From: an uncultured Myxococcales bacterium
Lineage (GTDB): Bacteria > Myxococcota_A > UBA9042
Length of the DNA: 37,796 nucleotides
Direction: 5' to 3'
Assembly (NCBI GenBank): GCA_903850505.1
Contig: CAINLT010000229.1
Location: forward strand, 1 to 37,796
Shown here: piece by piece, positions 1 through 8,460 of the stretch
Numbering within the stretch: position 1 is the stretch's first letter
Layout: every line of letters begins with the position of its first letter
The notes under the pieces: model-generated
Seen by the model: the letters and a program-made list of their open reading frames with translations, nothing else
Databases searched by the model: none
Told to the model about the DNA's origin: nothing
Translations under genes and position numbers: made by a program

Positions 1-1193
1 CCCGCGCGCACCGCCCGCACCGCGTCGTCCGGCTTGGGGAACGGCGCGCCAAAAACCGCCATCACCGCGTCGCCGATGAACTTGTCGACGATGCCACCCT
101 CGTCAAACACGATGTCGACCATCCGCTGGAGGTAATCGTTGAGGAACGACACCACCGCTTCGGGCTCCATGCGCTCGGACATCGACGTGAAGCCGCGAAT
201 GTCGCTGAACAGCACCGTGCACACTTGCTTGGTGGACAGCCGCTTGGTCGAATCCATCTCCAGCGCGCGCCGCACGACGTCCGCCGGCACGTATTTCTGA
301 AACACCTGCCGCACGCGCTTTTCCTGCTCGCGCGACTTCATCATCTCGTCGTACAGCCGGGCATTGTCGATGGCAATCGCCGCCTGATCGGCAAAAGCCT
401 GCAGCAGGTTCAGCGCCTCGCCGCCAAATTCCCGCTCGGAAATCTGGCTGTCCACGTAGATGCAGCCCAGCACGCGCTCCTTGACCTTGAGCGGCGCGCA
501 GACCAGCGAGCGGATGTCCAGGTGCGCGATGGTGTTGCTCACGCCGCCAAAATCGTTGATGGCGTCCATCGTCACGACCGGTTCGCCGCTCTGATGGACG
601 CTGGCGATGATCGACTTGGAGACCGTCGACTCCGGGTCGTCAATCGGCTTGCCGTCGCGGCTGCGCGCCACGCGGAAGACCGGACCTTTTTCCGTGAACT
701 CGATGAGCGAACCGCGCTCGGCGTTGGTCAGCGCCAGCGACTTTTCAATCACCAGGCGGAACAGGTTATCAGTTGATAACACGCTCGAAACGGCCTTGGT
801 AATCTCCAGCAGCGCCATGTAGTTGCGCAGGCGGCGCTGCAGCAGGTCCGGATCATCGGGCAGCGCGACGTTTTCCGTCACCGCGGTGGCGGCGCGCTGC
901 TCGGCTTCCGATTGCTCAAAGTTCAGGACCGTCAGCCCCAGCTGAATACGGTCGCCCTGCCGCAGCCAGTGCTCGCTGACCATGCCGTCGTTGCAGTACG
1001 TGCCGTTGAAGCTGCCAAGGTCCTTCAGCAGCCACTGGCCGTCGAGCTTGCGCACTTCACAGTGGCGGCGCGACAAGCTGGGATCGTCGATGTGGACGTC
1101 GGCGTCGCGCGCGCGGCCAATCGTGACGATTTTGTCGTCGCGCAATTCCAGCGTTCGGCAGTCATCGCCCTGATAGATGACGAGCTGGGCCAC
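1..1193 (-). CDS. FHA-GAF-adenylate/guanylate cyclase (class III), C-terminus cut by window edge
   Basis: Open to the left edge with no stop, so only the first 397 residues are visible. Order: FHA domain (about 1-92, with [20 protein letters not shown] and the LGSFNGTY loop, the phosphothreonine-binding signature), GAF domain (about 125-280, ending in [20 protein letters not shown]), then a class III nucleotide cyclase catalytic domain from about residue 322. In the cyclase part FSDIRGFT carries the first metal-binding Asp (331) and GDAVMAVFG the second (375); the nucleotide-specificity residues lie beyond the edge, so cAMP versus cGMP cannot be decided. No membrane segment, so a cytoplasmic signalling enzyme joining phosphoprotein binding (FHA) and small-molecule or redox sensing (GAF) to cyclic-nucleotide output. 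The GTG start at 1193 follows GAGG with 6 bases of spacing. A candidate promoter lies in the gap upstream. Confidence 0.93.
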   Translation of the reverse strand, partial: MAQLVIYQGDDCRTLELRDDKIVTIGRARDADVHIDDPSLSRRHCEVRKLDGQWLLKDLGSFNGTYCNDGMVSEHWLRQGDRIQLGLTVLNFEQSEAEQRAATAVTENVALPDDPDLLQRRLRNYMALLEITKAVSSVLSTDNLFRLVIEKSLALTNAERGSLIEFTEKGPVFRVARSRDGKPIDDPESTVSKSIIASVHQSGEPVVTMDAINDFGGVSNTIAHLDIRSLVCAPLKVKERVLGCIYVDSQISEREFGGEALNLLQAFADQAAIAIDNARLYDEMMKSREQEKRVRQVFQKYVPADVVRRALEMDSTKRLSTKQVCTVLFSDIRGFTSMSERMEPEAVVSFLNDYLQRMVDIVFDEGGIVDKFIGDAVMAVFGAPFPKPDDAVRAVRA

Positions 1194-1300
1194 ACAACAC
1201 CTCGGGAGCTCGCCTGCGGGGAACGCCTGACGCCAGGCATCCACACGATACGGCCAAAAGACTCGGCTTTCGGCCCCGTCGACCGACTAAAGCGTCCCTT

Positions 1301-1329
1301 TGTGTAGGCGATCGCGCCGCGATTGGCAA
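1301..1329 (-). promoter_or_regulatory. Candidate sigma70-type promoter for the FHA-GAF-cyclase gene
   Basis: On the minus strand TTGCCA (1329-1324) is followed after exactly 17 bases by TACACA (1306-1301), leaving a leader of about 100 bases before the GTG at 1193. It lies in the 162-bp gap between the radical SAM stop and the cyclase start. The rest of that gap shows no convincing terminator. Motif reading only; GC-rich Myxococcota promoters are poorly defined. Confidence 0.4.
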
Positions 1330-1355
1330 CCGCTTTTGCCGATTTTGCGCAACTG

Positions 1356-2888
1356 TCAGGGCTCGTCCATGCGGCGCGCGTGCTGCGCTTGGCGCGCCTG
1401 GCGATCCGGTCGCGTCGTCGCCCCCGCTGGCACGCCAGACGGCAACGCAAGGAACGCGGGCGCGCCGCGCAATCCACTGTGACGATAGTCTTCCGCCAGC
1501 GCCTCGCGCGCGCGCTCCGGGGCCACGCCCAGCGCCTGCGTCAGGCCCTGCCACAGCAGCTCAAACAGCCGGTCAAAGGCGATCTGGTGCGTCTGGCGCG
1601 TCGAAGCGAAGAGCCAATCCGCAAACGCCATGAAACGCGCGAACGGACTGTCGCCCAGCAACACCTGCCGCGTCCGGGGAAAGCGCCCGGAATTGGCGAC
1701 GAGATCCCAGTAGCGGGCAAAACGGCTCATGCGCTGCATGTCGGTAAAACGCAGGGACGCGGTGCTCAGCACATTGTACGGCGGCATCGCGTTGAAGCGG
1801 AGCTGCCATGCGTCCGTGTGGGCGATGATCGGCGTGCCGCGCAGGCGCTTGAGAATGCCGATCTGGATTTCCTGGGGATCGAGCGCCACCAGCCGGTCAA
1901 AGCCCGCGGCGAAACTCGTCAGGTCCTCGCCGGGCAGCCCGACGATCAGGTCCGCGTGGATGTGCGCGTTCGTCGCCGCGCGGATCCACCGCAGGTTGGC
2001 GTCCGTCTGGGCATCGTCCTGCTTGCGGTCGATCAGCGCCTGCACGGCCGGATTGAACGTCTGGATGCCGATCTCAAATTGCAGCGTCCCCGGCGGGAAC
2101 TGCGGGATCAACACGCGAATGGCGTCGGGCATGCGATCGGGCACCAGCTCAAAATGCAGGAAAAGCTTGTCGTCCAGGCGCGCGAGGAAGAATTCCAGGA
2201 TGCGGACCGCGGTCTTCGCGCTCAGGTTGAACGTGCGATCGACGAATTTGAAGTGCCGCACGCCGCGGTCGTGCAACTGCGCCATCGCCGCGAGAAAGCG
2301 CTCCAGCTCAAACGGCACCGCGGTCTTGTCCAAGGACGAGAGGCAGAACTGGCACTTGAACGGACAGCCGCGGGACGCCTCGACGTAGATGAGCCGGTTG
2401 GCGACGTCCTCATCGGTGTAGTAAGCGTACGGCAGAGCGAGGTCACTGAGCGCGAGATCCGCGGCGTGCTGGATGCGCTGCGGCGGCGGGTGGCCTTGGA
2501 GGATCGCAGCGCAGAGTTCGGCAAAAGCGCGATCGGCGGCGCCGGTGATCAGATAGTCAGCTTGCGCGACGATCGCCTGCCCGGCGGACTCGTGGCTCAC
2601 TTCCGGACCGCCCAGCACAATCACAGTCTCCGGCGCGACCGCCTTGACGATGGCGATCACCTCCGCCGTTTCTGCGACGTTCCAGATGTACACGCCAAAG
2701 CCGAGGATCCGCGGCGCCCCGGCCAGCAGCTGCTCCGCGATGTCGATCGGCCGATGCGAAGTGATGAATTCGCGGATCGCCGCGCGCGGCTGTAAGTCGC
2801 CGAGGTTGGCGTACAGGTAGCGCAGGCCCAGCGACGCGTGAAAATAGCGGGCGTTGAGTGTGACGAGCAGGATGTCGGGCGCGGGCAT
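1356..2888 (-). CDS. B12-binding radical SAM protein, DUF4080 type
   Basis: 510 residues. The N-terminal part (MPAPDILLVTLNARYFHASL, then VIVLGGPEVS) has the pattern of a cobalamin-binding Rossmann domain. The radical SAM core has the CX3CX2C cluster in RGCPFKCQFC near residue 176, followed by FKFVDRTFN, FELVPDRMPD and IGIQTFN, typical of elongator/HemN-like SAM barrels. The C-terminal part matches the DUF4080 arrangement found in this B12-SAM subgroup. It should bind a 4Fe-4S cluster and cleave S-adenosylmethionine reductively; the substrate is unknown, and a methylation or C-C rearrangement is an inference from the family. The ATG lies only 8 bp after the stop of the upstream lipoprotein gene, so the two are probably one transcript, possibly with coupled translation since no strong separate ribosome site is seen. 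Confidence 0.9.
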   Translation of the reverse strand: MPAPDILLVTLNARYFHASLGLRYLYANLGDLQPRAAIREFITSHRPIDIAEQLLAGAPRILGFGVYIWNVAETAEVIAIVKAVAPETVIVLGGPEVSHESAGQAIVAQADYLITGAADRAFAELCAAILQGHPPPQRIQHAADLALSDLALPYAYYTDEDVANRLIYVEASRGCPFKCQFCLSSLDKTAVPFELERFLAAMAQLHDRGVRHFKFVDRTFNLSAKTAVRILEFFLARLDDKLFLHFELVPDRMPDAIRVLIPQFPPGTLQFEIGIQTFNPAVQALIDRKQDDAQTDANLRWIRAATNAHIHADLIVGLPGEDLTSFAAGFDRLVALDPQEIQIGILKRLRGTPIIAHTDAWQLRFNAMPPYNVLSTASLRFTDMQRMSRFARYWDLVANSGRFPRTRQVLLGDSPFARFMAFADWLFASTRQTHQIAFDRLFELLWQGLTQALGVAPERAREALAEDYRHSGLRGAPAFLALPSGVPAGATTRPDRQARQAQHARRMDEP

Positions 2889-2896
2889 CGGCAGCG

Positions 2897-5728
2897 CTAC
2901 TTGGCGACGAGCGTCGGCGTGGCGATGGCAGCGTTGGTGAAGCGCAGGCTGTCGAGGAGGACGGCGGTGTCAAAGATGCCGTCGCCGACGTCGAAGATGG
3001 CAAACTCGATGGTCACAATGTCGCCGCCCTTCACGGGGAAGCTGGCCGTCTCCCAGCCGTAGCCGCCGCCGACCTTGTCGCCCTCGTAGCCCGTGCCCGT
3101 GAGACCCGCGGCGCCCTTTGAGCAGCTCGCCTCGGGGCAGGTCGTGAACGTGATGTCGCTGGGATCAAAGCATTTGCCCAGCGCATCGCCAACGGCGTCG
3201 CCGGAGTAGGCCTGGCCCGTGACGACGACGGTGAACCCGTCCGAGTACTGGCCGCCGATGTACTCGGGGTACTCGCTGCTGAAGAACGCGAAATCAAAGG
3301 CCATCGCGGTGGCGTTGGCGGGAATGGCGACCTTGACGCGCAGAACCGACGCGTCGTGTGGCGCGCTGCCCGCGCACTTGCCTTGGTTGACGTTGGTGCT
3401 TGTCGCGAACTTGAAGTCGGTGCCCTGTTGCGGCGCAGCGTAGCCGGCTTCGCCTTCCGCTGCGGCGATGCCGGTGGAGAGCATGACCATGTTGCTGCCG
3501 GCTTGCGGCGCGAACGTGCTGCCAAACTTGCCGCGGATGGCGTGCGCCTGCGCGCTGGCGCTGACGGTGAAGTCGCTGGTGCCGCTGCACAGGTCGAGTG
3601 CCTTGCTGTAGTCGCCCGGCGTTGCGCTGCTCAAGCTGGTGTCGCACAGCGCCACTTCGTCGGTCTTGCCGTCGCAGTTGTCGTCCAGGCCGTTGCCGGG
3701 GAATTCAAAGGCCGTCGCGTCGAATTTGGGCGTGTGCACGCAGGCCTTCACTGTGCAGGAGTCAATCGTGCAGAGGATGCCGTCGCTGCAGGAAGTCGCG
3801 GTGGCGTAGCCGCTGCCGTTGGCGTTGCACGTCCACAGGCTGGTGCCGTTGCAGGCCGGGCCAACGCAGACATCGGCGTGGCACACGTGCTCCGTGCCGC
3901 AGAACTGCGCGGCGGTGCAATCGGCGTCGCTCAGGCAGTCGGCGCAGACGCCCTTCTGCTGGTCGCAGACCTTGGTGCAGTCCTTGGACGACGTGCACGC
4001 CTTGACGGCCACGCACTGGTTGGCGAGGCATTCCTCGCCCGTGGCGCAGTCGGTCTTGAAGTTGCAGTCGACGCACGCCTTGGCGGTCGTGTTGCAGACC
4101 TGCTTCGTGGCCTTGCACTGGACGTCGGATTGGCATGCCACGGCCGTCTTGCACGTGTGGCCTTGGCAGACGCCGCTGGCGCCGCAGTCGGCATCCTTGA
4201 TGCACGCCACGCAGGTGTGCGCGGAAATGTCGCAGACCGTGCCCGCGGTGCAGTCGGCGTCGATGGCGCACGGCGGCAGGCTGATGGGGGTGCAGCCCGC
4301 TGTCAGCGTGTGGGCGCACCCGGTCTTGGTATCGCAGGCGTCGACGGTGCATTCGTTGCCGTCGTCGCACGTGTTGGCGATGCCGGCCGCGCAGAGGCTG
4401 CCCGCGCAGGAATCGCCGACGGTGCACGGGTTGCCATCTTCGCAAGCGCCAGCGCCGGCGGTGTGCGTGCAGCCGATCTTGTCGCACGCGTCGGCGGTGC
4501 AGGCATTGCCGTCGTCGCAGCTGACCGTCACTTTGCCGATGCACGCGGTGCCCTGGCACGCGTCGCCGGAGGTGCAGAAGCTGCCGTCGTCGCACGCCGT
4601 CGCGTTGCTGGCGAGGTGGACGCAACCGGTGGCGGGCTGGCAGGAGTCGTTCGTGCAGACGTTGAGGTCGTTGCAGTCGGTCGGCTTGCCGCTCGCGCAT
4701 TTGCCGGCCGCGCATGTGTCGCCCGCGGTGCACGCGTTGCCGTCGGTGCAGGCGTCCGTGTTGGCCGCGTGCGCGCAGCCGGTGCCGGGCGCGCAGAGGT
4801 CGGTGGTGCACGGTTGGCCGTCGTCGCACGAAGTCGGCGCCGCCACGTAGCCGGTCCCCTCGGCGTTGCAATTCCAGACGTTGCTGCCCTGACAGATCGG
4901 CGTGTTGCAGGTCTTGGCGACGCAGGCGTTGGCCTGGCACGTCTCGGTCGCGGAGCAGTCGCCGGAAAGCACGCAGCCGACGCAGATGCCGACGGCCTTG
5001 TCGCAGACCAGGAGGCCGGCGCAATCCTTGGACGACGCGCATTTCGCCGGTGCCGTGCCGCACTTGTTGGCCGCGCAGGTCTCGCCGACCTTGCAGTCGC
5101 CCGCGGTGACACAGTCGACGCAGAAGCCGGCGTTCTTGTCACACACCTGATTGGTCGCCTTGCACTGGCCGTCAGAAGCGCACGCGACGGCCGCCACGCA
5201 CTTCTGGCTGATGCACTGGCCCAGCCCGCCGCAATCCGCCGTCTTCTGGCAGGCGACGCAGATGTGGAGTTTCAGGTCGCACGAGCCCTTGGTGCAGTCG
5301 CTGGCTTGGCCGCACGGCACCGGCGTGTTGCCGCAGCCCGGCTTGGGACCGTGAACGCAAGCGCCCGCGGCGTCGCACCCGTCGTCGGTGCAGGGATCGC
5401 CGTCGTCGCACGTCTGCGGGCTGCACGCGGGTTTGACGTCCTCGGCCACATCGGCCGTCGCGGCGTCGGCGATCATCGTGTCCAAATCGGTACCCGCGTC
5501 GGTGAGCGCATCCTGACCGGGCGCAACATCCTGACCGGGGATCACGTCGTTGCCGAGCGCGATGTCCGTCGAAGCCGTGACGTCGGCATCCTCAACCGCA
5601 GTTGCGTCGCCGGCCAGGCCAACGTCGTCCAGGGAATCCGCGCTGGAAATCGCCGCGCCTCCACCGCTTGCCGTTGTCCCGCACGCCGTCGCCACCACCA
5701 CCAGAAGTACCGCTGCCAACCACTTCAT
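2897..5728 (-). CDS. Large Cys-rich lipoprotein with MopE-like motif and choice-of-anchor L domain
   Basis: 943 residues. The start is ATG 5728: AAGGA sits 5 bases upstream and the signal peptide MKWLAAVLLVVVATAC follows, with lipidation expected at Cys16 (A-T-A-C is an imperfect lipobox). An upstream in-frame ATG at 5833 would bury the signal and is rejected. Residues 17-100 form an Asp/Ala-rich stalk. Residues 101-668 hold dozens of cysteines in two module types: CDDGNxCTxDxC repeats and CxxxxDCxxGxxC repeats. A short GLDDNCDGKTDE segment (about 680-691) resembles the calcium/copper-site motif of MopE-like proteins. Residues 699-943 form a choice-of-anchor L domain (FDFAFFSSEYPEYIGGQYSDGF). 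Likely an outer-surface protein for adhesion or protein contact, disulfide-rich and metal-stabilised; the ligand is unknown. It is followed 8 bp later by the radical SAM gene. Confidence 0.9.
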   Translation of the reverse strand: MKWLAAVLLVVVATACGTTASGGGAAISSADSLDDVGLAGDATAVEDADVTASTDIALGNDVIPGQDVAPGQDALTDAGTDLDTMIADAATADVAEDVKPACSPQTCDDGDPCTDDGCDAAGACVHGPKPGCGNTPVPCGQASDCTKGSCDLKLHICVACQKTADCGGLGQCISQKCVAAVACASDGQCKATNQVCDKNAGFCVDCVTAGDCKVGETCAANKCGTAPAKCASSKDCAGLLVCDKAVGICVGCVLSGDCSATETCQANACVAKTCNTPICQGSNVWNCNAEGTGYVAAPTSCDDGQPCTTDLCAPGTGCAHAANTDACTDGNACTAGDTCAAGKCASGKPTDCNDLNVCTNDSCQPATGCVHLASNATACDDGSFCTSGDACQGTACIGKVTVSCDDGNACTADACDKIGCTHTAGAGACEDGNPCTVGDSCAGSLCAAGIANTCDDGNECTVDACDTKTGCAHTLTAGCTPISLPPCAIDADCTAGTVCDISAHTCVACIKDADCGASGVCQGHTCKTAVACQSDVQCKATKQVCNTTAKACVDCNFKTDCATGEECLANQCVAVKACTSSKDCTKVCDQQKGVCADCLSDADCTAAQFCGTEHVCHADVCVGPACNGTSLWTCNANGSGYATATSCSDGILCTIDSCTVKACVHTPKFDATAFEFPGNGLDDNCDGKTDEVALCDTSLSSATPGDYSKALDLCSGTSDFTVSASAQAHAIRGKFGSTFAPQAGSNMVMLSTGIAAAEGEAGYAAPQQGTDFKFATSTNVNQGKCAGSAPHDASVLRVKVAIPANATAMAFDFAFFSSEYPEYIGGQYSDGFTVVVTGQAYSGDAVGDALGKCFDPSDITFTTCPEASCSKGAAGLTGTGYEGDKVGGGYGWETASFPVKGGDIVTIEFAIFDVGDGIFDTAVLLDSLRFTNAAIATPTLVAK
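3734..4270 (-). repeat. Second copy of an internally duplicated Cys-rich block
   Basis: Encodes residues 487-665 of the large lipoprotein. It aligns in order with the block at 4769-5314: CVACxKxADCG, AVACxSDxQCKAT, VDC...DC..GE.C.AN.C, a SSKDC unit, then NCNAxGxGY against TCNANGSGY, ending in a CTxDxC unit. The copies are diverged, so this is an old duplication rather than a recombination hotspot. Confidence 0.75.
4769..5314 (-). repeat. First copy of an internally duplicated Cys-rich block
   Basis: Encodes residues 139-320 of the large lipoprotein and pairs with the block at 3734-4270. Between the two copies (residues 321-486) lies a run of CxDGNxCTxGDxC / CDDGNxCTxDxC modules. Confidence 0.75.
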
Positions 5729-5836
5729 CTGCATCCTTCCACGCCGCTGACCCGGCTGGGCCATCGCGCTCCATTCGTCGACCGCCATGCTACCTGAAGT
5801 CAGCAAGCGGCGCACTTTCTTCTTCAGGAACAATGA

Positions 5837-7261
5837 CTAAAACGGAATTCGCAGGTCAAGGCCAACTGCGAGAATCGTGCCGTACGACAGGAAGCCCGGG
5901 AAGCCCGGATTGCCGGTTTGCAGACCTTGCGCCTGCGGCACGGCCTTGCCTGTCACTGGATCGGTAATGTTGTCAGCCACTTCATCGCACACCGACTTCA
6001 CGCCCGCCGCGCAGTTCTGCGCTGCGCCTTGGGCTTTGTTGGTGTCACGCGCCAGCAACCGCTGCACGGAGAGATACCAGCCCACTTCAATATTGCGTTC
6101 GCCCACCGAGAAGCGATGCCGCGCGCCGCCTGACACGCCGACGCGGTCGTTGTCCACGTAGTTCGTCCGGCCCGTCTGGTCCGGCACCGGCGTCTGCTCG
6201 TAGCGCAGCCCGGCGTAGAGTTGCGTCTGCTCGGTCGCCTGCCATTGGCCGCCCATGCGCACGCTCCACGTGTCAATGAAGCCGCCGGGATCACCGACCG
6301 TGTCGACGTAGTGGCTCCACAGCGAGCGGATGACGTCCACCGTGCCCAGCACCGATCCGCTCTTGTACGCGGCGCCCGCGACGAACTGGTGCGGCGTGAA
6401 ATTCATCACGAAATGCGCGTTTTGCGGAATCGGAAAGCCGCTCGACGTGCCCTGAAAGCCCTTGATCTGCACGTCGTTATGAATGTCGAGGTTGAACGCG
6501 TTCTGACCGCGCCACGCCATGCCAAACTGCCATTTCGGGGACGGCGTCAGCATCAGGCCGGCGTGCATTGTGGGGTTCCACTTCTGGCTGTTCTGGACGG
6601 CCATCTGGATCTGGTCCTGGTGGCCGGAATCCGCCAGATAGACGCCCGCGTTGGTCGTGGAATTCGGCAGCAGGGACAAGCCGACGCCGACCGCCAACCA
6701 GTCTGTGACGCGAAAGCCGGCGCCCAGGAGCACGGACATCTGCTGTTGACGGTGACCCAGCAGCTCAAAATCGAGGCGGTTGCTGAAATACTGCTCGCGT
6801 TCATCCGAGAAACGCGCGGTCTGCTCGCCCACCGACCCGACCGGCAGCCCTGCGGCGAAACCGAAACGCAATTGGTCGATCCACGGCGCCACGACGCCGC
6901 CCAGGTGCAGCGCGTAGGTCGCCGGAATGTCAGTGGTATCGCTGCGCGTCGAGAGGCGATACTTGGTCGGAATCAGCGGGCTCTTGGAGCCCAGATCCGG
7001 CAGATCATAGCCCGCGGGGCGATCCTTCAGGCGAATCGCGACGTCGTCGTAGGTCAGCGTCAAGCCGGCGCTGAACGTCGGCTGCGCGAGCGCGAGTCCG
7101 GCGGGATTGTAGTACGTCGCGCTGAAATCATCGGCGATCGCCGTGCCCGCGTTGCCCATGGCAGAGGAGCGTGCACCCAAACCATAGACATCAAAGGGAT
7201 TGGCCGAGGCCGCGCCCGGTATCGCCAGCCCGATCGCAACTGCCAGCGGCAGCCACTTCAT
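5837..7261 (-). CDS. FadL/OmpP1-like outer-membrane transport protein
   Basis: 474 residues from ATG 7261. Signal peptide MKWLPLAVAIGLAIPGAASA is followed by NPFDVYGLGARSSAMGNAGT and then DDFSATYYNPAGLA, the conserved N-terminal plug/hatch signature of the FadL family. Alternating hydrophobic strands run to a C-terminal aromatic (DLRIPF), as expected for a 14-strand outer-membrane barrel. FadL proteins import long-chain fatty acids or other hydrophobic molecules; the substrate here is unknown. Two close cysteines (CAAGVKSVC) near the C-terminus may form a disulfide in an outer loop. In-frame ATGs at 7276 and 7294 are alternative starts; none has a strong ribosome site. The gene sits between lipoprotein genes on the same strand, 108 bp from the next, with no obvious terminator between. 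Confidence 0.88.
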   Translation of the reverse strand: MKWLPLAVAIGLAIPGAASANPFDVYGLGARSSAMGNAGTAIADDFSATYYNPAGLALAQPTFSAGLTLTYDDVAIRLKDRPAGYDLPDLGSKSPLIPTKYRLSTRSDTTDIPATYALHLGGVVAPWIDQLRFGFAAGLPVGSVGEQTARFSDEREQYFSNRLDFELLGHRQQQMSVLLGAGFRVTDWLAVGVGLSLLPNSTTNAGVYLADSGHQDQIQMAVQNSQKWNPTMHAGLMLTPSPKWQFGMAWRGQNAFNLDIHNDVQIKGFQGTSSGFPIPQNAHFVMNFTPHQFVAGAAYKSGSVLGTVDVIRSLWSHYVDTVGDPGGFIDTWSVRMGGQWQATEQTQLYAGLRYEQTPVPDQTGRTNYVDNDRVGVSGGARHRFSVGERNIEVGWYLSVQRLLARDTNKAQGAAQNCAAGVKSVCDEVADNITDPVTGKAVPQAQGLQTGNPGFPGFLSYGTILAVGLDLRIPF

Positions 7262-7440
7262 CGCCCGATCGCCCATCTCCGCGCTCTTCCGCATGCGTGC
7301 CCCACTTGCGCAAACATGCTGTCGGCGCGCATGCACGCCAGTCGCTATGCCCGTCTGATTGTGCCTGACCCCTGCGCGCAGACCCGGTCCGACGCGCCCC
7401 ACGCCATCTTGGGCGGTTGCCGCCTTGGCCGCAAGTGCGC

Positions 7441-8367
7441 TCAGCGCGCCTGATGCTCCGTCCAGAACAGCGTCGCGCGCATCGCGGAGTCACTGGTCTC
7501 AGCCGGCACGAAGGTATCGAGGTAAACCGTCACACGACCGCCATTCTTGCGCAGCCAGTTGAGCGCCGACACGCTGCGGTCCAAGCGCTCCATCTCGTGG
7601 CGCAGCTCGTCCGCGCGGCGAAAATCCTTGATCAGCTTGGCGTGATTGACGCACGCCTCGCTGCGCGGATCCGTGCGGCAGCCCAGCCAATCCATGGGGA
7701 CGGTCACCTTCCAGAACTTGTCGACCTGCGCCATCAGCTCCAGCGTCGCGGCCACAGCGTCCAGCGGATCCACAGTCGTGGCGTGCAGCTTGTCTTTCCA
7801 CTGGCGCAGGTAGTTGGTCTCAAAACCTGCGAGCTTCGTCGCCACGCTCTGCACGGCCGGATCGGTGTCGCCAGAAACGACGGCGGGCTCCGGCGCGGGA
7901 CCGGGCGCCACAGCCGACGACTTTGCCGGTGCGGCACCATCAGCCGCCGCCGAGCGGACACACTGTGCCTTCCAGCGGTACGTCTGTGTCACGACCTCTT
8001 CCACCGCCATCGACACCTTGCCATCCGCGTCCTTGTGGTAGACCTTCTGGTTGCCGCGCTGCTCCTCGGCGTCCAGCTTCAGGCCGACAACAGCGTCGCA
8101 GCCGCGGCCCGCAGCCAGCAGCTTGAAGTCTTTCTCAACATTCTTGCGGTCGTCTTCGCCCTTCTTCGTCACTTCGCTCAGCGCGCCGACGACGATCACC
8201 GGCTGCGGCAGGGCATCCGCCGTCTCCACCACTTCAACCTTGGCGCCGTGCTTCAGTGCGCGCTGCGGCTTCTCGTTCGGGGTCGCCTTGAACTGCGCGC
8301 CACCACACGCGGCGGTCGAGCCAGCAAGAACCACAAAGCACAGACAATTCAAAACATTGCGACGCAT
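7441..8367 (-). CDS. Lipoprotein of unknown function
   Basis: 308 residues. ATG 8367 is chosen because GAGGAG lies 4 bases upstream; an ATG at 8379 overlaps that site. The signal MRRNVLNCLCFVVLAGSTAACGG ends in a T-A-A-C lipobox. The first half (about 30-145) has GCDAVVGLKLDAE and TYRWKAQC, resembling small periplasmic domains that assess a conserved GCDA(V/I) core. A Pro/Ala-rich linker (about 150-170) leads to a mainly helical C-terminal half with several Trp and two Cys (GCRTDPRSEAC). No catalytic motif is recognised. Probably periplasm-facing on the inner leaflet of the outer membrane. A candidate promoter lies 43 bp upstream. Confidence 0.8.
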   Translation of the reverse strand: MRRNVLNCLCFVVLAGSTAACGGAQFKATPNEKPQRALKHGAKVEVVETADALPQPVIVVGALSEVTKKGEDDRKNVEKDFKLLAAGRGCDAVVGLKLDAEEQRGNQKVYHKDADGKVSMAVEEVVTQTYRWKAQCVRSAAADGAAPAKSSAVAPGPAPEPAVVSGDTDPAVQSVATKLAGFETNYLRQWKDKLHATTVDPLDAVAATLELMAQVDKFWKVTVPMDWLGCRTDPRSEACVNHAKLIKDFRRADELRHEMERLDRSVSALNWLRKNGGRVTVYLDTFVPAETSDSAMRATLFWTEHQAR

Positions 8368-8409
8368 GACGCTCCTCATTGGCGGCTACTCTGCCCCTGA
8401 TGGCCGCGC

Positions 8410-8438
8410 GGTGTACCTGTCCGCGGGGCTCAAGTCAA
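8410..8438 (-). promoter_or_regulatory. Candidate sigma70-type promoter for the lipoprotein at 7441-8367
   Basis: On the minus strand TTGACT (8438-8433, 5 of 6 to consensus) is followed after 17 bases by TACACC (8415-8410), 43 bases before the ATG at 8367. It lies in the short gap after the FKBP gene, suggesting the lipoprotein and downstream porin genes can be transcribed independently of the FKBP gene. Confidence 0.45.
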
Positions 8439-8460
8439 GGAGATTACGGGTATTGAGCGC

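Noticed and set aside
3356..5797. Plus-strand open frame of 813 codons opposite the Cys-rich lipoprotein
   Set aside because: Its Ala/Val/Arg repeats mirror the Cys-module codons of the real gene. No start context.
5793..5828. 7-bp inverted repeat CCTGAAG/CTTCAGG between the porin and Cys-rich lipoprotein genes
   Set aside because: The spacer of 22 bases and lack of a U-run do not support a terminator, and its location within a plausible leader is not enough to claim an operator.
5729..5833. Upstream start (ATG 5833) for the Cys-rich lipoprotein
   Set aside because: It would put 35 residues before the signal peptide, and the ribosome site fits ATG 5728.
7412..7424. Hairpin GGCGG-TTG-CCGCC as a terminator after the lipoprotein gene
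   Set aside because: The 5-bp stem has no U-run on either strand.
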